From Gracilaria domingensis (taxonomy: Eukaryota; Rhodophyta; Florideophyceae; Gracilariales; Gracilariaceae), in assembly GCA_022539475.1 (NCBI GenBank), contig VCMS01000467.1, positions 1-26,220 on the forward strand: a stretch of 26,220 nt of DNA, given 5' to 3'. The position numbers and the translations under genes were made by a program. The notes beneath the pieces are model-generated. The model had not been told where the DNA came from, ran no database searches, and saw only the letters and a list, made by a program, of their open reading frames with translations. Shown here piece after piece: positions 1-9,118 of this stretch. Positions within the stretch are counted from its first letter, which is position 1; every line of letters begins with the position of its first letter.

Positions 1-8
1 TTCTGTGA

Positions 9-1512
9 CAGTTCTCACGGGTTGTCACCGTCGAGAAAGATGCTGGCGCCAGACGATGCCAGCAAGAGAGCAGGGGGGGGTCATTTGATGACGAGTTACC
101 TACAGCTCTTCCGGAATCTGAGGAGCACGGACTTGTTCGAGGTGACCCATATGATGGCTCACTGAACCCATCATGGTGCGGGTATGCCAGGCTGAGACCG
201 CAGGAATGGCAAGGGAAGAACGTAATTGAGCACAAGGACCCCTGGCTCAGAGTCATTCACTTGCCGAAGGGACATAGGTCGGAGCTGCTAAGTGTCTCGA
301 ATCTTAGAGATGTACACCATCTTGTCTTTTGGCACGCTGCAAGGGCTGAACATCGCCTACGGGCGGAGACATTTGGTATGCAGTATCCTCGTACTCGACC
401 GACAGGTATGGATGATGAGAGGTGCTGTGGGTTGCTGCGAAGGAGCATGACGAATTTGGGCAAATGTTCTTCGCCCGAATGCAAGCTGAGCTAAGGCAGA
501 ATGGATATTGCGTGCTTGATGGCTTTGCGACGGATAATGGTGTCCCTAAATGGGAGGAGTTGGAAGAAGTTCGGGAGTTCGGAGATGTGTCGGGGAAGTT
601 GGTGGACTTCTTCGAGAATGAGTATGGAGCGATGCCGGATATACGGAAAGGAGAGGAACAGAAGTCGTTTGTTCAAATAATCAACGATGATAAAGGATGG
701 AAGGACGGTAGCGATGGACCATTTGAGGGGAGAGTGATGTCGACACGTTGGGGTACGGTGGAGAAGCCGGAGGATAATGAGGAGCTCAGGTGGGTTGTAA
801 GGTCGCGTGCTTTACTTGATGTTCGAATGGGTACAATTGCTGCGGCTTTGGGACTATGGGACAATGAAAGGGAAGCTGTGAAGATGTACACTCCGAAAAC
901 TGGTGGTCGATTTCTGGGGACGACGAGAAAGTGCAAGCGCCAGACGCTGCACACCGACTTCAGTGGTCTGGTTACGAAGGAAACAATGAATACTGGCAAC
1001 CCCGGATACTTTGTAATGGCCTCTGGAAAGAGGGCTTTCCTCTCTGGGTGAGCGCTGGAAGCCATCAACTGGTGGGGATGAACAACCAACAGTTGCGAGT
1101 GATGTCGGAGGTGTATCCAGCGAAGAAGATAATCATCCCACCGTACTCTGTATTCGTGGGCCGTGGTGATGTGACACATGCTGGAGCAAGTGGGAAGGAC
1201 AAGGTGGATAGGCCCGAGTCTATGGATTTGCTGGTTAGATACCACATGTACATGGTACCAGAGGGCTACGCACTACCTGATGCTGTTCATCGGGTGCGGG
1301 ATTTCCGACCCACGTTTGTCAATGGTGACGAGGAGGAGGAGGCGGAGGATGAACTGTTGTCCGATAAGGAGGTTGGGGCGGTTGACATGGACGAAGACCA
1401 AGTGGTCGTGGAGATTGGTGTGGAAGCGGACGCCGGTAGAACCGAAGTGCTCGAGAGTAGTAGTGATGACGATTTGCCAATAATGAGGCTGCGAGCGCCT
1501 CGAAGTGGATGA
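9..1512 (+). pseudogene. 2-oxoglutarate/Fe(II) dioxygenase-like gene, interrupted by two frameshifts
   Basis: The coding signal runs through three frames. One frame is open from position 9 (after a stop at 6) to about 415, a second from about 419 to 1051, and a third from about 1030 to 1512. The second frame has the phrase NGYCVLDGF, typical of the start of dioxygenase domains, and the HTD iron ligands at 950-958. The third frame has SAGSH and a distal His at 1177-1179 in DVTHAGAS, followed by an Arg in LLVRYHMY that could bind 2-oxoglutarate. Together these make the H-x-D...H facial triad of Fe(II)/2OG oxygenases. The C-terminus is acidic and Ser-rich. No ATG in the first frame explains the start, so the gene probably begins upstream of the window. 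The joins near 418 and 1035 need shifts and no convincing GT-AG intron fits, so I read it as a pseudogene or as sequence errors. The substrate is unknown. Confidence 0.55.
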
Positions 1513-1812
1513 GAATGAGATGATTAGTAAATTATGTGTGTCTTGCGAGTATTAAGAGTAGTATACTATTACAAGGCTATACATATGAACATAGAAAAGG
1601 TGCGGCAGGCTGGTAATTGAACAAATGTCATACGTCTTTGGTCCAGTTGCGTCTAATTGCAACATGCCAAATGCTCGGTATCGTTAACATCATTGGTGGC
1701 ACCATTCAATTCGCAATTGAACATGTAGCGTCCTAACACTTCTGAAACTGCACTTAAGGTTGCTTTTAAGAGAAGTATATGCAGTTCCTGTCTATGCGGT
1801 ACTTGTGGCAGT
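1513..1812. other. intergenic, no gene seen
   Basis: About 300 bases between the dioxygenase-like gene and the first phosphatase copy. It is AT-rich. I see no ORF with protein character, no tRNA-like structure and no clear repeat. Confidence 0.6.
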
Positions 1813-2673
1813 ATGGTGACTGTATCAGGAAAAATGGCAGAGGAACAGAGAGACTTGGCGGAAATTTCACCAAATACCTTGTCTAAGTTCATATATGCCA
1901 ATGGTTACGGTATATTAAGTTCCGTTGATGGAACGTTGAGAAGAGAAGGAGAGTCAATTCCAGAAGAAGTTGTGAAGTGTATGAAGTTCATTGACGAACG
2001 TGTTGGTTTCGGACTTGTCACAGGGGGTGATGTGGGCGACGTGGAGGGGAAAATGGAAGGACTCGGAGACTATAAGTTTGGTGTCTCGGCGAATCATGGA
2101 GCTTTCATGCGTTTCTCTGACGAGAGGGAAATTAAGGGTGCATTCAATGATCACACCCTTGACCACACTGTTGACGGACTACTGTTCCTGGCAAGGGATT
2201 TGAATAGGAGGCATGGTATTGTGAATGATGATGACAAGGGGTTCGTGGAGACCAGAAGTGATAGTGGCCTTCCCAATTTCGTGTACAACAAACTGTGGCA
2301 GTGGAAAGAAGAAGTGGATTCTGCTATTGGGGACCTGTTGCAGAAGATGGATGCGTTTGTTATCTATCCCGGCGATAAAAGTTGCGAAATTGTGGACAAG
2401 CGATACACAAAAGGAAGCGGAGGAGAAAATCTTGTGGATAATGAACCGAGATTTATTGATACGGATGACGTCGTGACGTTCGGAAGTGCTTTGAGCGACG
2501 GGCCTTTGCATGAGGTAGGCGTGTACGGCGTTCACGTCAAAGAAGATTGTATCCCGCGTGGAGTACACAACCTGTTCGAAAGCGTGGAGGATGTACATTC
2601 GACAATTATGTTGGTGGCTCTGTTGTACGGCTACGAGGAAAAGCAGCACGATAAAAACCACCATGAATCATAG
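1813..2673 (+). CDS. HAD-superfamily phosphatase paralogue, catalytically degenerate
   Basis: This 286-residue ORF is a paralogue of the minus-strand gene next to it. It shares the phrases VKCMKFIDERVGFG, DSGLPNF.YN and VEDVH..I, in the same order throughout. In the family the first motif is DxDGT, with the first Asp acting as the nucleophile. Here residues 37-41 read SVDGT, so the nucleophile is Ser (codon TCC at 1921-1923). The motif II region reads VTGGD where the neighbour has ATGRD, and motif IV reads GSALSDG against GNASNDG. The Lys of motif III is kept (YTKGSG). A full-length frame with these losses suggests a pseudoenzyme or an early pseudogene. The start at 1813 is the first ATG; residue 8 (1834) is an equally good start and agrees better with the paralogue's length. 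It converges on its neighbour with 52 bases between stops. Confidence 0.75.
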   Translation: MVTVSGKMAEEQRDLAEISPNTLSKFIYANGYGILSSVDGTLRREGESIPEEVVKCMKFIDERVGFGLVTGGDVGDVEGKMEGLGDYKFGVSANHGAFMRFSDEREIKGAFNDHTLDHTVDGLLFLARDLNRRHGIVNDDDKGFVETRSDSGLPNFVYNKLWQWKEEVDSAIGDLLQKMDAFVIYPGDKSCEIVDKRYTKGSGGENLVDNEPRFIDTDDVVTFGSALSDGPLHEVGVYGVHVKEDCIPRGVHNLFESVEDVHSTIMLVALLYGYEEKQHDKNHHES

Positions 2674-2696
2674 AACGGTATTGAGATATATACGAC

Positions 2697-2706
2697 ACTT
2701 TTATTA
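2697..2706 (-). promoter_or_regulatory. possible polyadenylation signal of the minus-strand phosphatase
   Basis: The plus strand reads TTTATT here, giving AATAAA on the minus strand about 20-30 bases beyond the stop codon of the phosphatase gene ending at 2726. That is the usual place for a eukaryotic poly(A) signal. It lies within the 52-base gap between the two convergent genes. Confidence 0.4.
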
Positions 2707-2725
2707 CTGAGATCTCATATCATAG

Positions 2726-3598
2726 CTAAGTATTACAGGCATCGTAGCACTGGAAACAAATTCCAAGAGCATTTCTAAACCATTGACACTTGCATTTTCT
2801 GTACCCGTACAGTTCTGCCACCCTTCTGATGGTCTCATGCACGTCCTCCACCCCATCAACAAGATATGTTACCGCTGGTGGAGGGTCGTCTCCCTTCACA
2901 TGAACTGCGAGGGTTGCCATTTCATATAGAGGACCATCATTGGAAGCATTCCCGAAAGCAACGATTAAATGTGTGTCGAACTGGGGGTCGTTTTCAACCA
3001 AGGCTAGCGCCCCACTATTTTTCGTGAAACGAATGTCCCCTATGTCACAGTTTTCATCTTGAGGGTACGCAACCAGGTTCGGAAAGGATGTCAACACTTT
3101 TGAAATACCGGAGTTAACTTCTGTTTTCCACTTCGACAGTCCATTGTACGTGAAGTTAGGGAGTCCACTGTCTTTTCTAGTGCTCACCACTGCTTGTTGA
3201 CGCTCTTCGTGAAGTCCGTGCGATTCATTTAAGGAGAGTGCAAGTCTCTCAAGTTCGGCTGCACATCTTTCGTAACCTTCCCTGTCAAGGTCCTGATCAA
3301 TTTCGGTACCATTGGATAATCTCACCCGTGCGCCTTGGTTTCCAGAGATGCCAAAAGTGTAGCCACCCAGGTGCTCCATGAAACTCTCGGCATCCTCTAT
3401 ATCTCGCCCAGTAGCAATTCCGAAACCAACGCGTGCGTTGATGTACTTCATGCATTTGACTGTTTCGGCAGGAATGTTGTCCCCAGCTCTTTTCAGAGTA
3501 CCGTCAACATCACTAATCACGGCGTAGCCATTTTCGAATATTTCGTTAGCCAGCTGCTGAGGAGTTACTTCTTGGGCTCTAACTTCTGAGTTATACAT
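2726..3598 (-). CDS. HAD-superfamily phosphatase (class IIB, Cof/trehalose-phosphatase-like)
   Basis: The minus-strand ORF has all four HAD motifs. ISDVDGTL at residues 29-35 supplies nucleophile D30 and general acid D32. GIATGRD is motif II. The Lys in FTKNSG is motif III. AFGNASNDGPLYE is the motif IV Mg-binding loop. The cap region between motifs II and III is the right size for class IIB, whose members remove phosphate from sugar phosphates such as trehalose-6-P or from other small phosphomonoesters. The exact substrate cannot be read. I start at the ATG at 3598 (290 residues); the frame also stays open to an ATG at 3697, adding 33 hydrophobic/basic residues that could be a targeting signal. 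The C-terminus is Cys-rich (KCKCQW, CFQCYDAC), which is unusual for the family. No intron is needed. Confidence 0.8.
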   Translation of the reverse strand: MYNSEVRAQEVTPQQLANEIFENGYAVISDVDGTLKRAGDNIPAETVKCMKYINARVGFGIATGRDIEDAESFMEHLGGYTFGISGNQGARVRLSNGTEIDQDLDREGYERCAAELERLALSLNESHGLHEERQQAVVSTRKDSGLPNFTYNGLSKWKTEVNSGISKVLTSFPNLVAYPQDENCDIGDIRFTKNSGALALVENDPQFDTHLIVAFGNASNDGPLYEMATLAVHVKGDDPPPAVTYLVDGVEDVHETIRRVAELYGYRKCKCQWFRNALGICFQCYDACNT

Positions 3599-3697
3599 GT
3601 TTTGAAAGCTTTCGAAAGGGTTCGTTTTGCAAATGGGTATGGGTATACGAATGAGAAGGATGTGATTGATGTTCACAAGGTGTTTCGTAGTATACAA

Positions 3698-4225
3698 AGA
3701 GTCTAAGAACGACCATATACGGGTATTGTAGTACTGTTTTAAAACGTTACTAGGAGGAGAAGTTTTTGCATCGATTTGAAGTAAAGAAAGGATGATTTAG
3801 TCATAAATTATATGTACGGGTTCAAGTGGGTAAAGAAAACTGTAAATATCTTTAACATGAGCTTAGAAATCAAGAAGAGTAAAACAACCTCCATTATGGG
3901 TTGAAACCCATAAAAGGTTTACCTTACTTTATACGGGTGCCCCAAGTATTGCAAAGGCTTAGTTCTTCAGAAATATCACAATTTTTGTACTTGTTTCGTT
4001 ACTAGTATCGTGCACTTTAATGATATGGAATGACCATTTTCTATCTAGCAAAGTCTTAGCGAAGTATTAGTGATAAGGGATGTAGGATTTAAAGGGGCAT
4101 ATTTGAACCACAGAAGGACGAACAATATAAGTAATGTAATAGGAACAGGTCATTTCGATAAAGTAACTTTTATGTTTAACTATCTCTAAAAGGTTTACAA
4201 CACCGAAAAGTCATGTGTTCTAACC
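3698..4225. other. AT-rich intergenic region, no gene seen
   Basis: About 530 AT-rich bases between the phosphatase 5' end and the 3' end of the reductase gene. The only structure noted is a small perfect hairpin at 3894-3911, with TATGGGTT pairing with AACCCATA. It presumably contains the phosphatase promoter. Confidence 0.5.
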
Positions 4226-5128
4226 TCAAAGCTGGGGGAATGGGGAGGGGGATAACTTTTCCTTAACAACGTTGACGTAGTTTGTATGAAAAGGAGCGGG
4301 GTCACCGCCTACAATGTTTCTTTCTTGGCGGGAAAAGTCGTAGAAGTACGCGTTCCTAAACTGAAAGTCGGAGAAAGAAGTAGGGAAGCCAATGAGAGTT
4401 TTCCCATATGCAAGAAGTCGCCCAACGGTCTCTTCCAGGTTGAAAGTAGTACCTGTCTTAAGCGAAACTATCTTCAACAGCTCTTTCATTATTGTGAGCA
4501 CAACCGTACTGCACTCCGTAGCGACTACGTCCATAGGAATGAGACCTCTTGAGGCCCCGACGATGTTGAACGCTGATAGCCACACGAGCTTCTCATAATA
4601 GCTTACGAGAAATGTGTCTTCGTCGACAACCCCGCAAGTGAGACCCATAGACCTAAACCTGTCTGCAACGTTGGAGGCCCACTTTCCTGTTGCGACAGTG
4701 AGACCATCCGGACTTTGAGGAGTGACACCATCCTGCGGAGCTGCGTTTCTTGAGGGGACACCAACGTATAGGACAACTTTTGAACATTTGTCCACACCGA
4801 GCTTCGAAAGCAATGGTATGATGTCTCCATTCTGGAAGAAAACGAGATTCTCTCTGAGCGAATAAGGGCAAGCCTGAATTACGGTCTCCAGGGTGTTCGT
4901 TCTTCCACAAACTAGTATCGGTACATCAGAAAGATGAGAGGTAGCAGCCATGCTGCAGAATTCGTGTGCGGAAATGACCGTATCTTCTTCGTTCGCCAGC
5001 ATGGTACCTATACGCCCCCTTCCAACAATAACGGCCCGAGTCCTTCGGGCGGGAGATGAGGCCTGAGGGACGTCAGAGTATCTGGGACTCGGAGGCGGAG
5101 TCGGAGGCATGTCGGACTGGGAGTTCAT
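4226..5128 (-). CDS. ketopantoate reductase-like (ApbA/PanE fold) oxidoreductase
   Basis: The 300-residue protein starts with a Pro/Ser-rich leader, then AVIVGRGRIGTMLA (about 32-45), a Rossmann GxGxxG dinucleotide-binding loop. FFQNG at 97-101 matches the conserved QNG of 2-dehydropantoate 2-reductases. YYEKLVWLSAFNIVGA (177-192) carries the Lys and Asn that in PanE contact the ketopantoate carboxylate and carbonyl. The region near 250-275 has a TSFSDF segment but not a clear ExN-type ending, so the C-terminal site is divergent. PanE makes pantoate for CoA using NADPH, but many eukaryotic members of this fold have unknown substrates, so pathway assignment is only tentative. The frame is open to an ATG at 5329, but those 67 extra residues look untranslated; I prefer the ATG at 5128. 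Confidence 0.65.
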   Translation of the reverse strand: MNSQSDMPPTPPPSPRYSDVPQASSPARRTRAVIVGRGRIGTMLANEEDTVISAHEFCSMAATSHLSDVPILVCGRTNTLETVIQACPYSLRENLVFFQNGDIIPLLSKLGVDKCSKVVLYVGVPSRNAAPQDGVTPQSPDGLTVATGKWASNVADRFRSMGLTCGVVDEDTFLVSYYEKLVWLSAFNIVGASRGLIPMDVVATECSTVVLTIMKELLKIVSLKTGTTFNLEETVGRLLAYGKTLIGFPTSFSDFQFRNAYFYDFSRQERNIVGGDPAPFHTNYVNVVKEKLSPSPFPQL

Positions 5129-5525
5129 TGCAAGTGTTCGATTGTTTTTGTGTGACGATAAAAAGGGAAGATGGGGCGGAGAACTGCTGGGGTAAAGAGT
5201 GATACGTAAGTACAAACGGTTGGGAAGCGCAGAACGGGAACATGGTTCACTTTGTGAAAGTGAGCGAAATGTATGATATGTGATTGTACTGAATGAATGA
5301 TAGGGCTTGTATGAGACGACAAGCCACAAAGTGTGATGATGTTTTATGAAAGGTAGGTGGAAGAGTAGAAAGTGTGCAATGAATGAAACTGATTTCGAAC
5401 CTGAGTTGTAAAGTAGTTGTAAAGTACGATTTACGGGGAGCTTGAATACAGGATGAAAGGAGCCATTTTGGCTTCATAAATGACGTGAACGGGTTTTATA
5501 GCTTCACTCGGATTGCCATAATTAA

Positions 5526-5846
5526 AAGGATGGAGTTGGATTGCGCCCGAATACGTCAATAAAGGTCGTAGAAGCACTTATGAAGGAAGGAGTTGTAGAC
5601 ATGTTATTGTTGATGACGGTGGAGCCAGGGTTTGGAGGACAGGCGTTTATGGAGGGTGTTCTTGATAAGGTGCGACATGCAAGGGAGTTGTACCCAAGAA
5701 TAGGGATACAGGTGGATGGAGGTATTGGACTGAGTACTGTGAAAGCAGTAGTGAAGGCCGGTGCAAACATTTCAGTTGCAGGATCTGCCATCTTTGGCTC
5801 GAGTAACCCAGCTCATGTCATAGCTGGTTTTCGAAAGGTTGGTTAG
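5526..5846 (+). pseudogene. rpe: ribulose-phosphate 3-epimerase, C-terminal fragment
   Basis: The frame opens after a stop at 5523 and reads GVGLRPNTSIKVVEAL, equivalent to the GVALKPGT segment of ribulose-5-phosphate 3-epimerases (D-ribulose-5-P to D-xylulose-5-P, pentose phosphate and Calvin cycles). Then come LMTVEPGFGGQ, the mobile-loop signature, IQVDGGIG with the second catalytic Asp, and VAGSAIFGS, the phosphate-binding loop. The frame ends at the normal C-terminus (GFRKVG). The N-terminal half, with the first catalytic Asp and the metal-binding His residues, is absent: the 200 bases upstream encode nothing similar and then run into the oppositely oriented reductase leader. The fragment is therefore a truncated copy. 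A far-upstream exon spliced to an acceptor AG near 5528 is formally possible but would have to skip the antisense gene. Confidence 0.8.
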
Positions 5847-5916
5847 AGATAGTAGCATAAATTTATTGTTTATTACATTGTTACCTTTACGTGTTATCAC
5901 GACTATATTCTCCGTC

Positions 5917-6246
5917 TCCATTGGAGATGTATTTCTCTTGTATAACAACCGGGAAAGGATGTGAGAGAACATAAATATATCCCCAGTGGACGCTGAGAGG
6001 GAGGATGAACTACTCTACGTGCTATCATTGTTACCCATCCGGTGTCGAGTGGTGACATATTCTTTTTTTGTCACAACCCACAAAGGATGTGACGGAAGAA
6101 GAACATGCCCCCAGTCGAGACAGAGGGTGAGCAACTCTAAGTACAATCACTAGTCCCTAGCTTGCCTCCACTGGCAATATCTTCCTGTTTTGCTATAACC
6201 ATCGAGTGGGGTTATGGTGGAAGAGAAAAATATCGCCGGTCGAGGC
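5917..6246. repeat. three tandem imperfect hairpin repeats, about 120-bp period
   Basis: Three inverted repeats lie in a row at about 5917-5990, 6043-6122 and 6164-6246. Each has a left arm like CCACTGGNGATATNTT and a right arm of its complement (ATATCCCCAGTGGA, GCCCCCAGTCGAGA, ATATCGCCGGTCGAGG). The loops also match directly (AAAGGATGTGA in copies 1 and 2; ATAACC/GGTTAT pairing in copy 3). The spacers resemble each other as well, with an ACTCTA motif after copies 1 and 2. This is a tandem array of a diverged palindromic unit; no coding frame spans it. Confidence 0.7.
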
Positions 6247-6479
6247 GAGGTGGGTGGGGACTATGTGAAGAGGGGACAGAGAGATGGCGCTTAAATAGTG
6301 GAAGGTGCGGAGGTGTACAGTGGATGTTTTGGCGGGAAATGGGATGAGGGAAACAGGGACAATCATGGTGCTGGATATAGCCCGTGTGGTTGGACAGTGG
6401 GGGTGGACAGCACAGTTTAGCTCGATTGCACTGTATCGCAGCGGAAACTTCGATCCAACTACTACTTCTTCTTCTGAAT

Positions 6480-7409
6480 ATGTCGAACGGATACGTGAAG
6501 GATGAGGAGCTGTGGGTGCTGTTGGAGGGGAAGGAGGTACCGCAGACGCCGTCACCAAAGCGGGAAGAGGACGTGATTACGGCGGCTGGTCGGATGTCGC
6601 AGAAGAAGGAAGTGGCTGAGGAAGGAAAGAAGTGTGAGGCGAGGAGAGGGGATGGTGATGAGGTGGAGAAGGGGGTAGAATTGGAGGTGGAGGGGGTCGC
6701 AATGGAGAGAAGGGGTGCGGTGCATCTGAGTCAGTTAGAGGTTGGAGACCAGATAGAGAGTGCGGGCGGAGAGGGTGACAGGGAGATGCGGTTTGTGGGG
6801 GAGATGAAGGCGAGGGTGGGGATGTTGGGGTTGGTGATGAAGGAGCAACTGGACGATGGAATTGTGGAGATTGTAACGGAAATGGGCGGTGTGGTGCTGA
6901 GTGGGGGTGGTAGTGGTGTTTCGGTTGAGGCGATTTCGAGCCTGCGGAATTCGTTGTCGGTATTGGGAGTGGAGATGAGAAATCATGTGTATGGGATAGT
7001 GGAGTGTGCGGGAAGGGAGGTTGGAGAGTTGCGGGAGGAGAATAGGGTTCTGAACGAGAGGTTGGACGTGCTGGAGAAGGAGGTGAAGGAGCTGTGCAAG
7101 AGGCAAAGATTGGTGGAAGAGGAGAGGGTGAAAGGAGGTGTGGAGGGAAAGACGGAGAAGGGAAGTGTGGGAAGGGTGGCGGTGCAGAAGGGGTCTCCTG
7201 TGACACCGAAGACAAAGGGTGGTGGGGTTGGGGATGGGAAGAGCCGTCTGAAGAAGAGGCGTAAGGAGATGAAGAAGGTGGTGGAGGAGGTGCCGCGGGA
7301 GGGAGTGGGAGCTCCGGTGGTGACTGGGTTTAGGAGTGCGGCGGAGGTAGCGCGGACTGCGAAGGGGATTCTGAGCGGACAGGAGGAGAGAAGGATGGGA
7401 GGGATTTGA
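6480..7409 (+). CDS. hypothetical coiled-coil protein, strongly purine-rich coding strand
   Basis: An open frame of 309 residues starts at an ATG at 6480; the frame is open further upstream, to about 6384, but without protein character. The product is Glu/Lys/Gly/Val-rich. Residues about 176-216 read as a coiled coil, with leucines in heptad-like spacing (GELREENRVLNERLDVLEKE). Residues 254-266 are a basic cluster (KSRLKKRRKEMKK) that could be a nuclear localisation signal. There is no signal peptide and no enzyme motif I recognise. The coding strand is almost all G and A, so the opposite strand gives long Pro/Ser-rich shadow frames that I do not accept. It could be a cellular structural or nuclear protein, or a transposon-encoded accessory protein. 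The three hairpin repeats end some 230 bases upstream. Confidence 0.5.
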   Translation: MSNGYVKDEELWVLLEGKEVPQTPSPKREEDVITAAGRMSQKKEVAEEGKKCEARRGDGDEVEKGVELEVEGVAMERRGAVHLSQLEVGDQIESAGGEGDREMRFVGEMKARVGMLGLVMKEQLDDGIVEIVTEMGGVVLSGGGSGVSVEAISSLRNSLSVLGVEMRNHVYGIVECAGREVGELREENRVLNERLDVLEKEVKELCKRQRLVEEERVKGGVEGKTEKGSVGRVAVQKGSPVTPKTKGGGVGDGKSRLKKRRKEMKKVVEEVPREGVGAPVVTGFRSAAEVARTAKGILSGQEERRMGGI

Positions 7410-7740
7410 AGCCGTTTTGGGGCGAGGCGGGTATACGAGAAGGGGGAGAGTTGTGCACCTGACTTCTACAAAATGAACGCGTGATGGGCGAGAAATGGGT
7501 AAATAGCGGGGGTGGTGTGGACTGGGAAGAAGTGATGGGATGATTGAGGTGGGATGAGTTGCGATTGGCATTGCAACATGGGAGAAAATGGAAACGCAAA
7601 CTAGCACGAGTGCAGTTTTGAGAGAGGGTCGCGGAAAAGAGTGAATGGGGTGGTGCGGCGAAGTAGAACCTCTACAAAAACTAGGGGACCCAAGCACTAA
7701 ACTGCGCGAAATGGAATTTAATATTCCAAAATTTCTTAAT
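7410..7740. other. no gene seen between the coiled-coil gene and the retroelement
   Basis: The G-rich bias of the preceding gene continues to about 7660 without a coding frame. An AT-rich stretch follows, with a short palindrome near 7721 (GGAATTTAATATTCC). I looked for a retroelement LTR or primer-binding site here and found no match to the sequence beyond 11275. Confidence 0.45.
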
Positions 7741-8144
7741 TTTTTGAGTGCCAGCCTCTGCTACCCCCTCGCGCGCCCCAAATAGCCCCAAAACTAGCTT
7801 AGTTTCCAAAGCGAACAGACTATATTCCACTTTGCAGAACACAGACGGAGGGACTCACCAAGTTGGTCTCTACGATCAAATAACTCTCCCCACCATGCCC
7901 ACCCGTATTCAGATCCGAGGACCGCAGAATTGGATTCCTTCGCAATTCCATACTTAGCGTAGAGTGGTCGAAGCTTCCCATTTCGAACATTGTGACCTCC
8001 AAGACAACATTCAACGGCTTCATCACCGCGCTCAGAGAGAACCTCTAACTCGAGGAAGAGATCAAAGGAGTCGCTCGCAAGACTGATGCACATCTCGCTG
8101 ATGAAGACACTCTGTACCAACATTACGGTAGAAACCCGAAGTTC

Positions 8145-8606
8145 GTGCACAAGCATCTGCCTCGCAATAACGTCAAGACAGCTATTCGTCCGAATCGTTC
8201 GCAATCTTTCCCACGCACCTTCGAAGAGAGTGGCCGCCGAAGTGAATGCCACAAATGCAATGCCCGTTGGCAGCCAGGACACAGGTGTAATCCTGGATCA
8301 ATCCGCAAATACTTTCGTCAGCGCATACGAAGTGGAGAACTCGCCGTACACAATGTAACAGATCTCGTTTTGGCAATGGAGGGAGAGAACGCGGAAGACA
8401 TCGAAGGCGACCAGAGTGCCGAAGGAGAAAACGATCGAAACCCCGAAGAAGTCCGACTCTTTGATGAACTGACGGCCGACAAGGACTCAGAGAGCCCTGC
8501 TGACATCAAAGCAATTGAAAAAGCATGGTTCACAAACCAACTTTCGGCCTCAATCACCAAAAGCGATACTAATTACCCTTCCAGCAGCACGCATCATTTT
8601 CATTAG
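8145..8606 (+). pseudogene. gag-like fragment with CCHC-type zinc knuckle
   Basis: The open frame contains CHKCNARWQPGHRC at 8247-8288, a C-x2-C-x7-H-x-C variant of the nucleocapsid zinc knuckle found in plant and fungal retroelements. An acidic tail rich in Glu and Asp follows, as is common between gag and protease. The true start lies upstream in decayed sequence. Confidence 0.65.
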
Positions 8607-8779
8607 GGCGGGGCGGCAGTCAGTCCATGCTCCGTCGCCCCGCACGTCGAGTAGCGTCACATCGAAGTACCTTGTCAAGGCTCAAACCAGCTGTTCACAT
8701 TCTTGAGGTTAACCTCACACACACTCACTTGTCCAAACTCTCTCTGTCCCGCAGACGATCGCGCCTAAATGGCTTCTGA

Positions 8780-9118
8780 GTAGACATCGATGCTCTCCGT
8801 TCAGTCATTGTCATCCAGGAGCTGAGACGTATCCATGCTAATAACAGACTACCGATCCCCAAACTCAATAGGCTCTCATGTGACCCACGGTTCAGATTTG
8901 CTGATGCACTGTTTGACTCTATCGGCCAGATCACTTTGCCTCTTGCTACAACCCCTAACATTCCACCAATATTGGTCAACATGAATTTAGTTCAAGCCGA
9001 CGTTCCCGCCTTACTTGAGATGGATGTACTCGATCGCGAATCATTGATCGCGGACACCGTAGCCACCCAACTCACGCGCAGGGAACGCATTGTCCTCGAA
9101 GATGGTTCTGAAAAGTAA
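8780..9118 (+). pseudogene. retropepsin-like and linker segment of the copia element
   Basis: The frame is open from a stop at 8777 to a TAA at 9116-9118. It begins DIDALRSVIV, where a retropepsin would carry D-T/V-G-A, so the active-site triad looks mutated. It then has RIHANNRLPIPKLNR, PPILVNMNLVQADVPALLEM and MDVLDRESL. LLxMDVL-type segments lie at the end of the aspartic protease domain in copia polyproteins. The same frame continues into the integrase after the single stop codon. Confidence 0.55.

Noticed and set aside
1014..1092. Short GT-AG introns to explain the frame change in the oxygenase gene
   Set aside because: Candidates I tried (for example GTGAGC...ACAG at 1048-1092) do not restore the frame and would remove the SAGSH segment.
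6577..7697. Long Pro/Ser/His-rich minus-strand frames
   Set aside because: They are the shadow of the purine-rich plus strand; the composition is forced and no domain is visible.
7794..8282. 162-residue minus-strand frame
   Set aside because: It overlaps the gag-like region antisense to the retroelement, and no protein motif is visible.
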